Below are positions 1 to 11,756 of a stretch of 64,000 nucleotides of DNA, one piece after another. This stretch comes from Labyrinthula sp. Ha. Its lineage: Eukaryota; Sar; Bigyra; Labyrinthulida; Labyrinthulaceae. Every line of letters starts with the position of its first letter. The first letter of the stretch is position 1. The translations under genes were made by a program, and so were the position numbers. The notes beneath the pieces are model-generated. The model made no database searches and was not told where the DNA came from. It saw only the letters and a program-made list of their open reading frames with translations. The stretch lies in contig JAALGZ010000001.1 in assembly GCA_015227615.1 (NCBI GenBank), positions 2,046,001 through 2,110,000 on the forward strand, given 5' to 3'.

Positions 1-636
1 CAGGGGTCCATAGAATGTATGAATGCCAATTTTCTATGTGGGTACCGCTTATAAAACATTCTTACTTATAATAGTATGCAAGGAACTTTAAATCAACGCA
101 AACAACCTAGTATATATAGTATAGAATGACTTCCAACGCACTCAACCTTCTTCCTTTGATTTAGTCCATATCTTTAAGGTTCGATGCATAATTTCCCGGT
201 TAAAACAATCCAAAGACCAATTATTGCAAAACTTAACACCCCGGGAAATAAAAATACGATAGAGATACAAATTTTAATGACCATTCATAAAAACCCGGGA
301 TTTTCGTTATTCTCTCGTGACTGTACACAATTCCCGTTGATTGTCTTTCCAATACCAAAGTATATAGGTTAAACCCAAGTATAAGTTTTTTTATTGGAAA
401 TTTCTATTTCGGGAAGAAGGTATATGAGCTTCTGAGACTGTATTAAAATCCCTTTTGACGGTGGTAGCTCCTACCAGCTGCAAGAAGTTCGCTGAAGACT
501 GTGTATTAAGCTAAGAAGTTGTAATGTCGGAATAAAACCAGGCGTGGGGTGTTCGTAGACTAAGGTTTTCTTTTTATTCCTGCTCCGTTGTACAATATAA
601 ACCAAATCCCAACTCTTTTACAAACCCATACACTCA
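1..636. other. Left-edge stretch, no gene supported
   Basis: No open frame here resembles a known protein. A 62-codon frame at 184-372 (+) has no recognisable motif and is probably chance. The stretch lies upstream of the ATG at 637 and should hold that gene's promoter, but I see no motif that defines it. Confidence 0.5.
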
Positions 637-1760
637 ATGAACGCACAGGAAGCAACAAGGTATAGTGAACACAATTTAACTGCAGTGGCGATTACATCCT
701 ATCAAGTGTTTGAATGTTTCATAATAAGAGACACAAAGCAGGTAAAGAATATTTGTACACACTTACGCATTTAGCAGTTAATCGAGCAGCGAATCCTATC
801 TATAGAGTGCTTTGAGCACTGGCTTGCTACTAGGCAGAGAAAGGTGAAATTTCCACGCGAATCGTTTCAACGAACAGTGACTGCACATATTAGATCAGCA
901 GACGGCAGGTTACCTTGTTCTCCTGATTAATTTCTAGACAACCTTTTGAACCTGATGTAGAAGAAGCACTACTTAAAAGAATACGCGAGTTAAGAGAGCA
1001 ACGAATAAACCCGTTTTCAATATGCTTTCGGGGTGAGTTTGGAACAACTTACAAAAGCAGAAAACTAAAATCTAGCTTTGCAAAGCTATATGGATATCAC
1101 GAAAAGCGCAAACATGCAAATCTAAAAAAACTTCTTGTATATATATTCTTGCTTTTAAAGATTAGGGAAGTAAGACAAAGCAAGAAGTTACTGGGCCAAA
1201 TAGCATTAAGAAACAACTGGCTTCTTACATGGGTATGACACTTGAAGATTTTCAGTTGAAGGAGGAAGTAGCAAATAAATACTGCAAGATGGTTTCACTT
1301 GATGCACTGTATTATCTGCTTCTCTCAGAAAATGTAAAGTTGATGGAATGCTGTTCAGAAAGCTATATATTGGGTGTGACAAAAAGAGACTTTGAATCAA
1401 TCAAAGGTATGGTCGTAGTAGTTCTTTTATTCTTCAGGGTTATCTATGCAGCAGCTTGTTAACATGGAAACTCTAGAAGTATGTTTTAAAGGTCCAAAAT
1501 ATATCGAGAACTTTGGAGATGTCAACCATCTGGTTGAAGCAACACACTCGGCTGTATATAATGCTTCTTTACTACGAGCCTTTTATCCACAATACCTTAA
1601 AGGCAAGGAGGTAACTTTTAGGAAGATCTGTAGGGTTGATACTGGATTGGCTGAGGTTATTGTACATATTGAACCTCTTGATCACAACTTGGCGAGGTTC
1701 CAGTACAAAATCGCTAAGGTCTTTTCTCCAAAGGAAGCTCCAGCGTTACCTCTCTTCTAA
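637..1760 (+). CDS. Unrecognised five-exon protein, 333 aa
   Basis: I assemble this gene by reading frame. Exons are 637-741, 775-908, 938-1136, 1166-1406 and 1438-1760. The four introns are 33, 29, 29 and 31 nt, begin GTAAAG, GTTACC, GTATAT and GTATGG, and end TTTAG, TCTAG, ATTAG and TTCAG. The five exons total 1002 nt, that is 333 codons plus TAA, with every junction in phase. The start is the ATG at 637; no other exon is needed upstream. The protein is soluble-looking, with a basic helical middle containing LLKRIRELREQ and KLYGYHEKRKHANLKKLL, and a more globular C-terminal half after residue 200. I recognise no family, signal peptide or membrane segment. It converges on the Derlin gene, with stops about 170 bp apart. 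The splicing is inferred, but five exons agreeing in frame makes chance unlikely. Confidence 0.6.
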
Positions 1761-1932
1761 CTTGGTCCGGTTTCACTATTTATACTAATGTGTTTTTGTT
1801 TTTATGAGTATTGCGCGGGGAACATAGATATTTTTCATTTTGTACATAGAAATGTTTTAGAACAAGATTTCAGTTGACTGTTAGAGCAACTCAATTGTAT
1901 TAACAAGTGTTAATTGTGTAACACATACATAT

Positions 1933-2742
1933 CTAACTTCCACCGAGCCGTTGACCTGTTCCCCAGTTATGACCTGTATTAGAGGGGTTCGAGTTTGCAC
2001 TACCATTAGTTGTTCCACCTCTACGAGCAGTTTGAGGATTAGGTACCTGTGGTGTAGTTGTCGTACCCCCGGCTACATTAGCGTACAACGATTTCATTAC
2101 TTCAGGAGTGGTTACAAACTCTCTTCCATAACGAACAGGTAAGAATTCTACTGCAAAATAGAATAAATGAGCTACCACCAAACCAACAAGTGAAAGAACA
2201 GTTGCTAGCCCTAACCCGTTTTCCATCAAGAAACCATATACCAGGTAGACCCATGGCAGGTAGTTTCCTTTAAAGCGAAACCCCCAGAAACTCAATAGTG
2301 CTTCAGGATTTCTCTTGCTCCACAAATAAATCAAGCCAAAAAGAAAGGACTGAAAGGGAACATATTCCACTACAGGCAAACTGGTGTCCTTTATCATATA
2401 CAAGCCAAGGAGAGATCCAGTCCACAACCACAGCACACAGAAAATAAAATCTGCTCCTTTTCCATAGTTAGAAGTAATGAAAGGATCTCTTTCCATTGCA
2501 GATCCATATTTACCTAGAATCAGCATGTTGAACAGAAGTGAGATCGAAGTTGAGCCAAAGTAAAAGTAACCAGTAACAAACCTCCATATATGAAAATTTT
2601 CGATGAAATACTTACTTATCCATAATACTCTTTCCAACGAAATGATTCTTAAATTTCCTGTTAGAGTCATGAACAATCCCAGGCCCATGTATCGCCTAGT
2701 TAATACAGGAACCGCATTAATATATTCTTGAATATCTGACAT
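1933..2742 (-). CDS. DER1: Derlin (ERAD rhomboid pseudoprotease)
   Basis: Derlins are multi-pass ER membrane proteins that help retrotranslocate misfolded proteins to cytosolic Cdc48/p97. This one has 269 residues, a usual length. It opens with MSDIQEYINAVPVLTRRY, typical of the family, has about six hydrophobic segments between residues 20 and 190, and ends in a Gly/Asn/Thr-rich tail. The last residues, HNWGTGQRLGG, form an SHP box (W-x-G-x-G-x-x-L), the p97-binding motif at the end of metazoan Derlin-1. I chose the ATG at 2742 rather than the one 69 nt upstream because the extra N-terminus is not family-like. The gene is intronless and divergent from the next gene. UFD1, another p97 partner with SHP boxes, lies at the other end of the window. 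Confidence 0.92.
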   Translation of the reverse strand: MSDIQEYINAVPVLTRRYMGLGLFMTLTGNLRIISLERVLWISKYFIENFHIWRFVTGYFYFGSTSISLLFNMLILGKYGSAMERDPFITSNYGKGADFIFCVLWLWTGSLLGLYMIKDTSLPVVEYVPFQSFLFGLIYLWSKRNPEALLSFWGFRFKGNYLPWVYLVYGFLMENGLGLATVLSLVGLVVAHLFYFAVEFLPVRYGREFVTTPEVMKSLYANVAGGTTTTPQVPNPQTARRGGTTNGSANSNPSNTGHNWGTGQRLGGS

Positions 2743-2839
2743 TTTTTCTTTCTTTAGTAGCCTAAAGTTGATGTGATTTGGGCCACGCGGCCCAACTACC
2801 GAAAACGCCAACTGGAAGAATATAACCGTTTTAGCTTTA
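2743..2839. promoter_or_regulatory. Short divergent promoter region
   Basis: Only 97 bp separate the ATG of the Derlin gene (minus) from the ATG of the APC5-like gene (plus), so both promoters must lie here or inside the genes. I see no clear TATA box. The arrangement is seen; regulation is inference. Confidence 0.4.
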
Positions 2840-4042
2840 ATGGAAGAAGATTTTGTTGATGAAAAACCTGAGCTTGTTTGCTTTGCAATATTGATTTATA
2901 TTTTATGCTTAAAGAAGTATGACCTGAGTGAAGATAAAAGGTATAAGCTTAATCGATATATTCAAGGACAACTGGTAGCATATTATCTAGAAACCCCTAA
3001 CAGTCCGGTAACAATATTTTCTGATTTGGAAAAAGGAATAAGGACTAAAGTAGGCAAAAGCACTTGGAATCATTTTGAAAGGGTATGTGTTCAGGAAATA
3101 TCAGAGCCTTCAGAGTTGGAGAGTTTTCTCAAAACTCTTCCCAGCCTGTGTAAACGTAAGAGACAGACGAATGATGATGAACGAGATAGTCATTTCTTAA
3201 AAGTTTCAGCGAGAAGTTTATTTGGTCAGGTGATCTTGGACTTAACACATTTTAACAAAAAATGCTCTATCAGCTCTCTAATGCAGCTGTTTTATAGATT
3301 TGTCCTCTTCGTTCGCGGGAAAGAAGAAAAAAACAAGCCGCATGTCCCAGTCAATAAAATTCTTTTTCTATCTCAAAAATTTGATGTCTCATATGACGCT
3401 GCACTTAAGAACTTTGAGGAAGGGAGCTTTGATGTTGCAGGTGAGTTCGTGTATGATGCCTTAACTGATGCCGTCGACATGCTGGAAAAAGATAAGTTGA
3501 ATTTAGTATTAAATCTTGCTCAAAAAATTCTTACAAAGTTGGAAGGAACTGAGGGCCAACGGCTTGCAAAAGCTGTGGATTTGTATGGAAATGAAGCCAG
3601 TATGCAGCCAAATCTAATAATTGATTCTATGGTGTTTGATTTCCTTAGTTATACAGAGGCTGAATTTGAGAACTTATACTCTAGGAGCGTTCAGTCTTTG
3701 AATTTTTTCATGAAACATCTAAAAGAAGCCGTTGAAGAAAACTCTGACATTTTACTAGAGGAAGCTTTGAAAGATTTCTCTTGGACATACCAGCTCCCTA
3801 GCGAGCAAAAGAGAGTAGTATATCGCTTTTTTCTTCAAATAAGTGTTGCGATTCTTGAAAAGTCACATGGACCTAGGAGAGTTTGCCCTTCCTTGCAATG
3901 CCTAGCTGCTATAGAGGCCATGAAAAATGTTGAGGATGAGGCATCCAGCCATTTGCTAAAAGAAGCACTACAGAAGTTAACGGCGTTTTCTGCTCACTTT
4001 GTGAGTTCGATTTCGTCTCTTCGTGCCCTAGAAAAACTATGA
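2840..4042 (+). CDS. Possible APC5-like N-terminal-domain protein, 400 aa
   Basis: An intact intronless ORF of 400 aa with ATG at 2840 and TGA at 4040-4042. It is alpha-helical and lacks membrane segments. The order of motifs in the first 180 residues resembles the N-terminal helical domain of anaphase-promoting-complex subunit 5. A hydrophobic helix (CFAILIYILCLKK) comes first, then a SEPSELESFLKTL segment, then SARSLFGQVILDL followed by a SSLMQLFYRFV helix. Known APC5 proteins are about 700-900 aa and carry TPR repeats after this domain; none are visible here, and the frame ends in a helical LRALEKL tail. If the match is real this is a short or divergent subunit; otherwise it is an unassigned helical protein. 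The assignment comes from memory of the family pattern only. Confidence 0.35.
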   Translation: MEEDFVDEKPELVCFAILIYILCLKKYDLSEDKRYKLNRYIQGQLVAYYLETPNSPVTIFSDLEKGIRTKVGKSTWNHFERVCVQEISEPSELESFLKTLPSLCKRKRQTNDDERDSHFLKVSARSLFGQVILDLTHFNKKCSISSLMQLFYRFVLFVRGKEEKNKPHVPVNKILFLSQKFDVSYDAALKNFEEGSFDVAGEFVYDALTDAVDMLEKDKLNLVLNLAQKILTKLEGTEGQRLAKAVDLYGNEASMQPNLIIDSMVFDFLSYTEAEFENLYSRSVQSLNFFMKHLKEAVEENSDILLEEALKDFSWTYQLPSEQKRVVYRFFLQISVAILEKSHGPRRVCPSLQCLAAIEAMKNVEDEASSHLLKEALQKLTAFSAHFVSSISSLRALEKL

Positions 4043-4120
4043 TATTAACTTGAGTTTCTATTACAACGTAGTGTCTTGCGCACACGTCAACCCTTTATGT
4101 TTGGTTTCTTCATGTTGTAG

Positions 4121-4349
4121 CTACTGAAGTTGCTGCAATACCCCAGGATTTCTTGAACTGCTCATATTTCCTATGCTGTTTTGCTCTTGAAATACATGAG
4201 TTTTCAGCCAAGCAAGGTCTTGTTTCAAGGTATGCAAACACAGGCAAAACAGTTTAATTAACAGAGACTGCCGATATTTCTACCCTATTGGATTCTCTTT
4301 TATTTACATTTTCCAGCAAGGGTAGCCTGTTTTCTATTACGTAAAACAT
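4121..4349 (-). CDS. Tiny spliced ORF, 66 aa, function unknown
   Basis: On the minus strand an ATG at 4349-4347 opens a 42-nt exon (4308-4349) ending before a 28-nt intron (4280-4307, GTAAAT...GGGTAG). The second exon (4121-4279) continues in phase to TAG. The product starts MFYVIENRLPLLEN and continues with a helical, leucine-rich stretch and a polar Ser/Gln tail (66 aa). The intron has the same size and ends as other introns in this window, and the gene would converge on the APC5-like gene with 78 bp between stops. No family recognised. Without the intron neither exon would be noticed, so this could be chance. Confidence 0.35.
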
Positions 4350-7300
4350 ACCAATGTAGTGAATTAGTTTAAGCATCAAAATATTTCAGAATTTTAGCTA
4401 AATATACGCAAAAGGGAAACAAAAAGGCACGAAAAGGAAAATCCGATATTTTGTTTTTCAGAACCAGAATGCTCCATATCCTGGTGATAAACTCTGTATA
4501 TTTTCAGAAAATAAGCCAAGCAGCATAAACCTGAAGTTCATTCACTCTTTGTGCTGCTCTCTTCATCAGTGTCCTAGCCTCTTATCACACGACGCGAAAT
4601 GTGGGTTCTTAGATGTGTCTTCCAGAGAAGTTTTTATTTTTCTTGACATCCTGAAGAATTATCAGAAGTAACTAAAAGAAGTAAAAAAACCTCTCGTTTA
4701 CCTAAATATGTATAATACTATAAGAAAACTATATTCCAGTTTATCCTATAACAGGTTCAATTGTGCGGGGTATTAACATAATGTCACCTCATGAGGTATA
4801 TAAATAGATCTGCTGTTTTAGCTTTGAAGCATCATTACACAAAAAAAAATTGTCTTCATTAATCGGGTTGTTTTGAACCGTGAGCTTGTTAACTGTACTT
4901 ATCTTGAAATTTTTGGAAAGTGGGCGCATTATGTTATCTTTTTCACTAACCTCGCCTCAATATAGCCGAGTATAGGTCAATTATTGTTAAAATTAATTAT
5001 GAAGCGATAAAGCATTTGAAAAAGAAAACATGCGTTTTAAAAGTAGCAAAGATAATAGATAATTTACCACCTGAGGCGCATATATTAATATAAGGCTAAG
5101 TAATTTGAAGCCCCACCAGGTTTGGACAAAGATGCTTAGAACAAGTCAGCATTTTTCTCTGGGCAATAGGGCCAATCAGGTAATATATAAAGTCTCCGAC
5201 TATTTTTTCAGTGCTAAAAATTAATCTTTATAATTTCTTCATTTTGGGTGAAGCAACGCATTTATGTTCTTGAGAAAAGACCCATAGTACTTTCCTTAGG
5301 AAACAGAATTTTTACAGCTGCTGTCTAGCTGATGACAACCATAACACGTATATTTAGTAAAACCTCTGTGTGAAAAGCTTAATAAAATCTACTTGCCCTG
5401 AAAAAAGTATTAACTCAGTCTTAAGAGCTCTTTTACCCTTATTCCGATGCCTTGGATTGGTTAATTAATTGTAAACCCCATTAGGGTATGTAAATATATC
5501 TTGAGGTGGCTAACTCTATTATACTTGACTTATGTAGTGACTTTATTCAACATTTTTTACTATTTTAATGGCTTTAGAGCTTCAATTTCCTCACGAATAC
5601 TTACATTTTACTTTTTTATAGGCTCAACTCTGAAGTGGTTTACTACTTTGCTAAAGAAAACTTTAAAATTTATTTTCATCCCTTACTTATTTATATATCT
5701 TGACGTCGGATAACTTAACTAGCTCTTATACAATTGCCAAAGATACTCGTAAAATATCTAACTGCTTGACTAAACAGTTACAACATCTATATTAAGTATT
5801 GCATATCTAGCTTATGCTTGAGTAATTTCGGGTACAATATCATTAAATTTATTGAAGTTTCTCAGAAAAATTCAATTAATGCCTTGCATTGTATAGCTTT
5901 GGAAATTATACTTTAACGTTTTCTTTCACATTGGCATCTATCTACGTGGCATTGTAAAGATTATTCCAATCATTTGGCTACATGGGATTCTTAATGGTTA
6001 AGGCGAAAACTCATACCTGAGCGTACATAGTTGTTGAGTGTCGCAGTAGTGCGAATAATGCAATTATTAAGGAGGATACAATATTTCGCCCATTATTCCT
6101 AATAGAAGAGCTAGAAACATATGATTCCATTTTTTTTCTTGGCTTTCAATTGTCAGATGTAGACTATTAGGGAACAAGATTGATGTTTCTTGTTGAGTCA
6201 ACAAATTTAAAATACCTGACATTTTCTCACCAAACTACTCTACACAAGCATAAGCTTTAAGGCTCTTATATTTAGGATCTAGAATGAAAAATAGAATTTA
6301 TCTTCCTTTAAATACTATACAACTTCATTATTACTTACTTAAGATATCGTTTTCCTTCAGAAAACTATTTTCTGTATCGACACTCTTTTTTCCTAAGTGT
6401 TATTGGTTTTCTGGCTTACAGAAACCCTAAATCAACCTTTTGTTAGAATATAAACTTTAGGAGTAGCTCGAAGCTTATAAAATGGTTAGACTCATTGGCC
6501 AAAGTAACACTAGATGACACGAATATGTCTGCACTACACTAGCAATTGTCTTGACCATTAAGAACTTCTAAGAGCTGATGTTGTATCTCGTACGCTTGGT
6601 CCTAAGAATGAGGAAACTGGTGTGTGCTTCCTCGATATGAATGGAACTCCCTGAGCCACAAATTTAATTTCATTTGATAGAATTTCCGAATGTAAATGAA
6701 GTTCGACTGAGAGCAGTTTACTCTTGAAGATTCTCCTATTGGGGGATCTGCAATAAAAGTAAGTATGGACCTTTCCTAATCATACTATGATCACAAATTT
6801 CTAATTGATAGAAAACAATCTCTTATCTAGATAAATTAAGGGTCCGAGGTCTTCAAACACTTGATTTTATATTAGTTTTTCCACCTACTAAGGCGACTGT
6901 TTAAAATGGTTCTGTGAAAAGACTCTTCTCGGAAGCATGAAATGATACCAAATCAGCCAATATGCGCCGATACTAGTGGTCGAACTTTATTTGTTGAAAG
7001 TATGTGAACAACTTTTAACTTTATTTTTGTAATTGATATTCATAAACAAAAGAAGAGTCTCCTGAGAAATGATAATTATTAATAAATCGGTCTTTTCCTG
7101 ATGCACAGAGGAGAAAGTTGGTAGAGCACCTTTGCTATCTAAGTGAATGAGAATATTTTTAAAATTTATACAAACTCAGAACCTTAAGAGAGTTTCCCAT
7201 ACAAAGAATACTTATCTTGTGCTTCATGAAAACCTGTAAGGAAAGCAAATAGAGCCTTCAAGACACCATGTGTGCTTATCCAGGCTAGTTGGTTATAGAA

Positions 7301-8775
7301 TTAGTCAAACAGGGTTGAAACAAACACTTTTACCATTGGCAAATAGTACTTGAAAGCATAGAATCCTTATTACAAAACCACAGAAAACTTTTTTAATGAA
7401 CCCAAGATACCTTTAATATGAATATATTATCAATAGCAATGTTAGTGAAACTAAACCACCGTCAGAGTATCATGTAGTTGCAGTCCAGGACACGAATATT
7501 CTTTTTACCCATTTTTAGATATTTTTATTCGTCATAATTACCGTGAGTTTGCTTCCCATCAGACAAATTTGCGCCTCAATCCTCCAAAGGCTTGTGAGAA
7601 TTAAGAAATAGGCAAACTCACTCGGAACGATCTTCAGTAAATATAACTAGAAAATAGCATAAGTATCTGAGGAAGACATCAATTTTTAGCACACGGTGTG
7701 ATAAATACTAGTCTTTGACTCTCGCTAATAAACGTAGAAACTCATGTCTTTGCTAAAAGATGCTATGAGTTGAGCTATCCATTAAGAATACATACATAGC
7801 AGGGTGGAGCCATTTTTATTTATTTTATTGTTAAGGCATACCACATGTGAATGAGATCTTAGCGGAAGAAGTAGATAATTTGGTTAATATTTAGTAATGT
7901 AGCTACGTTATAGCAAACATTCAAAACTAAACCAAACTATTACCATCACTGTACTGTGACAAAATTTGGTACCAGAGTAATGATCTAAAATGGATTATCC
8001 TGATCCATTAGTTTGATTATTCTAAAGTTTTGTTTCCTCTTTTAGGTTAACTCGCATCTTAAATCGCACTCTTAACTAGTAAGTGACATCGAATAATATA
8101 ACTACTAATAACGTTTTTGTATTTTAAAGATTTAGAATATAATGGTGACCACCAAAACGGCTTGCTTTCTAAGCATTTGTACTTTGTGACAGAGATGATG
8201 TGTTGTTAGTTTTGAGTTCCAACAAGGGAACTGATAGTCTTACAATCTGTAAAACTACAGTTATTGTGCAAGAAATAGATTTAAAACAAATACATGGCAT
8301 TTTCAAAACCGTAACAACAATTGATTGCTTGGGATTAATAGACAAAGGTTCTAAGAAAATCTGGTGACAGCCCCATGATACTCGAGTTTAATCTTGTAAG
8401 ATTTATTCTTCTGGCTGATTTTTCAACTGAAAACTGTTATCGTCTTCTACTGATCTAAGAATTAGTTACAACAAAAATAGTAAGTACATATATTTGAAGA
8501 AGCTCCTTTTAAGATCCATACTTGTGCTTATCTGTTATTCGTTATAGGTAAAATTATTGGAATCATAGTTTAGTATGTATAGATATAGCTATATCGTACC
8601 ATGTTCTAGGCTATTGTGGTCTTCAACCAGTATTTTCAGTAAGTCTGTGTATCTGAATAAGTAAAACATTCTATAGTAAAAAAATATAACCTCTATAAGA
8701 ACTATAAAACAGTACTACATGGTTAAATAACTTTTATAAAACTGCAAAATAGACTTACAATTTTTAACACATCTC
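4350..8775. other. Gene-poor AT-rich stretch
   Basis: About 4.4 kb in which I can support no gene, RNA or repeat array. The only ORF above 60 codons (5501-5713, +) is a T-rich hydrophobic frame without family features. Given the tiny introns of this genome, short-exon genes could be hidden here and would not be seen by ORF length. Confidence 0.4.
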
Positions 8776-10176
8776 CTAAAGTAGATCATTTTTAGAGATG
8801 GTGAGCAATTGCTTTATCAGATATATGCTTATTGGGCTTCGTGAAACCAAGCAAATAATAAAATATTTGATCTGAATTGGTTTCCCATATATGCTCACAA
8901 CGCTATTGCTCCAACAAATTCTGGACATAAATTCAGGATAACAGAAAAAGAATAACCATTTATATATATATCTTGTTTGTGAATAGCTATAGCATTGACT
9001 TATTTGTAATGAATTTCTGTGATTAATTGGTGATTGATAAAAATCCTGTAATAATAACGGACTTTTTTCTCGAGCACAGATAGTTTCAGAGACCTGAGTG
9101 CAGAATCTGGTTGACCAAGTAAATGTTTGAAAGACCAACCAGGACTACACGATAATATATTTCATACCCGTAATTTTGGAAGACTTGATTAGTTTCTTGG
9201 AGTTAGAACCACAAAAAACACACTCACTTAGCAATTCAAAAATAATTTTTCTTTTTACTAACATCTTTCAATTGGTGCTAAGAATCATGCATTGCAGCCT
9301 GTATTTTACAGAGTATTGCCTAGTAATAAATTCTAAGTTCGAAGCCAAGGAACACTTCTGCAACAAATTTATAATAAAGCCTACTCAAGAGGTTTCTTTT
9401 AATGTATAGGAGACAAAATAAACATAATATTTGGATTGCATTAATGTTTTATGTTGAGAATGAAGTCTGCGATACGAAATAATTTCGAGACAAACACCGT
9501 CAACCATTTGATCCAGACATTCAAAAGACCAATATTTTTCAGCTTCGAGTTACAGCTTTCTGTGGACCATAAGAGGACATTGATAAATCTGAACCCTTGC
9601 ACCGATAGCCTGCCATTGATAAAAAATATAATTTCAGAAAGATTTGCGAATGGAAGCTACAAATTTAAATTAATTCACAGGAGAAATGAATTAGCTTATG
9701 GAGTTTGGATCAAAATTGAAAGCTGAAGGTGAAGTTTTTGAACCTATCTACGCAATTAGAGCAGAAGTTCCTTACTTTTTGCCTTGGACCTTCAAATAAA
9801 ATTAAGCTAAGGGTATTAATCAAATTATATTGACTTGGTTCAAACTGATCTTAACTACAAATGCCAACATATATCACGAGATCCATGGGGCTCCTCAGTT
9901 TTGCATGTTTGACAAGTTTTCTTCCTAGAAATTAAGATTCATGACACGATAAGCTTCAAAATAAATCTATCCTGTATTATAATACTTTGGTATAAATAAA
10001 CAACATGTGATCTTAATGAGTGAGAGCGCATAAGCATTCACAAATGCTTTAAGAACATGTAATACGAACATGGTAGATACTACAAACTACGACAATATTT
10101 GGCGTTATCTTCTTTCGGATATACGTAAAGTCTAGCAAAAGATTTTTACTCCGATTGAATATAGTTTTTCTTTAGA
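8776..10176. other. Stretch with several unassigned open frames
   Basis: Open frames occur at 8776-9138 (minus, 120 codons), 9176-9409 (plus, 77) and 9451-9726 (plus, 91, containing NGSYKFKLIHRRNELAYGVW). None has a recognisable domain. The two plus-strand frames lie upstream of, and in the same orientation as, the decayed transposase that follows, so they may be remnants of its N-terminal half. I could not identify a DDE core. Confidence 0.3.
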
Positions 10177-11233
10177 TTGCTTGTTCAGATGAAGAGTTGG
10201 CTAAGTATTCGGAAGATATGAGACAAAAATTTACTGCATCAAAGAAGTCTTTGCATGTCATACTAACAATACACAAGATTAAGTTTAGGTACTGCAAAAA
10301 TTGTAAGCACCGCTGTTGTCCTTCAGGTTATATATCAACACAGTAAGCAAAAGGATATCATAATATAGTACAAGTAAAGAGTCGATTGACATATTATCTT
10401 GCAAGGTCAAATGTTTGAACTACAGTAAACCATTTCATTCTCCATCAACAGAGGCAGCATACAGAAACCATCCAAGAGTTGAAAAAGCTGATCCTTTATA
10501 AGAAAGAACATTATACATTCATGGAGAGAGTATTCACAGTTTAACTTAAGAAGGGACAATATTGCAACTTGAACTCTGTATCACTAGTAAATTATGGAAT
10601 ATGGAAGATCCAACCAGAACAATCTGCAAATCTGTACATCACTGAATTCAAAGACGGTACAGTAACCTCTACCTGAGGTTACTATTCTCCTTGGCATATG
10701 TCCCGCAAGCATATATTCATCATTTTCATACTACTTGAGGACAGGTTCTTCTTGGATGCATATTATCTCGCTGATAGGTGATTAATAAGAAGCCATCTTT
10801 AGCATATAACAGCATGCGAGAAACTTTGCCTTCTTCCATTAAAAATAAAAAACAAAAAATGATAGTTATCATTCCCTGTATCCTGGATGCGGTATGTCTG
10901 GATTTTGAATCCCGTCGCTATAAGAAGTCGAAGAGGTTGAGCAGGGTAGCTGTTGATATTTCTGTGGAAAATAAAGAAAAATACAAGCTGGCCATGGCGA
11001 CGCTTATCAGTCTAAAGAATGAAAGTGTGTGGGCCCACGCTGTATTTATCCCTGCACTCACAGCCACTACTCTCACAACTAGAATGACACTTCGGAACTT
11101 TCCATCTTTTAGCAAAGAACTTAAACAATTAGCAGAAAAAAAAGAAAGAGGTGTGGTGAAAGGGTACAGACGGCCCAGACGTATCTGCTCATATGGCGGG
11201 AGCAAATGTTGTCCTTTTTCAAGTGCTGCATAA
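10177..11233 (+). mobile_element. Decayed SWIM-type (MULE-like) transposase fragment
   Basis: A single plus-strand frame runs from 10177 to about 10780 with only a few stops, then a second, unbroken frame covers 10778-11233. The first part ends in YYSPWHMSRKHIF followed by a hydrophobic helix and LADR. This has the spacing of a SWIM zinc finger (C-x-C...C-x-H), but key cysteines are replaced. The second part contains ENKEKYKLAMATLISLKNES and, about 45 residues later, FPSFSKELKQLAEKKERG. That pair resembles the helical segments after the SWIM finger in Mutator-like transposases and transposon-derived ZSWIM proteins. In-frame stops and one frame change show it is not intact. I see no terminal inverted repeats or target-site duplication. 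Family assignment is by pattern memory; an unrelated decayed host ZSWIM-like gene is the alternative. Confidence 0.45.
10661..10683. repeat. Perfect 9-bp inverted repeat, 5-nt loop
   Basis: AGTAACCTC and its exact reverse complement GAGGTTACT flank TACCT inside the decayed transposase frame. It may be chance; no function is inferred. Confidence 0.4.
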
Positions 11234-11756
11234 TAAGCTATGTCTTTCAGTAAACTCCTTTCCATACGACATGTATTGGCGTGTTTTTTTTGAAAATTCT
11301 AAGCCTAGGTTAGCAGTCGCCTCTTTTTTGGAAGCCTAGACCCAAACCCCATCTTGTGTCGATGTTATATATATACTTATCTCAAACATCTAATATCCTT
11401 TGCGTGTAAATTTTCTTTGGAATTAAGAGTGTAATAATGTATATGTGGACTATTTTCCCCTTTCTTGCGAAACGTTTTATAGCTGCCCTAATGTCTTTTC
11501 TTTCTTTCTTTCTTACTTTTTTACGTAATCTTAATTTATATGTTTTTCTTGTAGTTACATCTTGATTGGTATTTTGAAAAATAATATATCAGATAATGTC
11601 GATCTTGATTTCATATTTTGGGGAATTAGCATGCGACTGTGAAACTAAGCGTAGTTCAAAATAGATTTTCGTTAATCACCAACAGAGGTGGGATTCAGAG
11701 AAAATAACAAGACAGCATTACCCCAAATATTGAATATCATAGAACCATAGAAAACA
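11234..11756. other. Spacer upstream of UTP10 with a TTTC microsatellite
   Basis: Non-coding spacer. It contains a pyrimidine tract at about 11496-11520 with four tandem TTTC units. Otherwise nothing is recognised. It should include the UTP10 promoter. Confidence 0.5.

Noticed and set aside
1033-1060. GTGAGT...GCAG segment of 28 nt in exon 3 of the first gene
   Set aside because: Its length is not a multiple of three and removing it would break a frame that is open on both sides, so I left it as coding.
10918-11265. 115-codon minus-strand frame
   Set aside because: It lies antisense to the transposase C-terminal frame, which has recognisable helical motifs; the minus frame has none.
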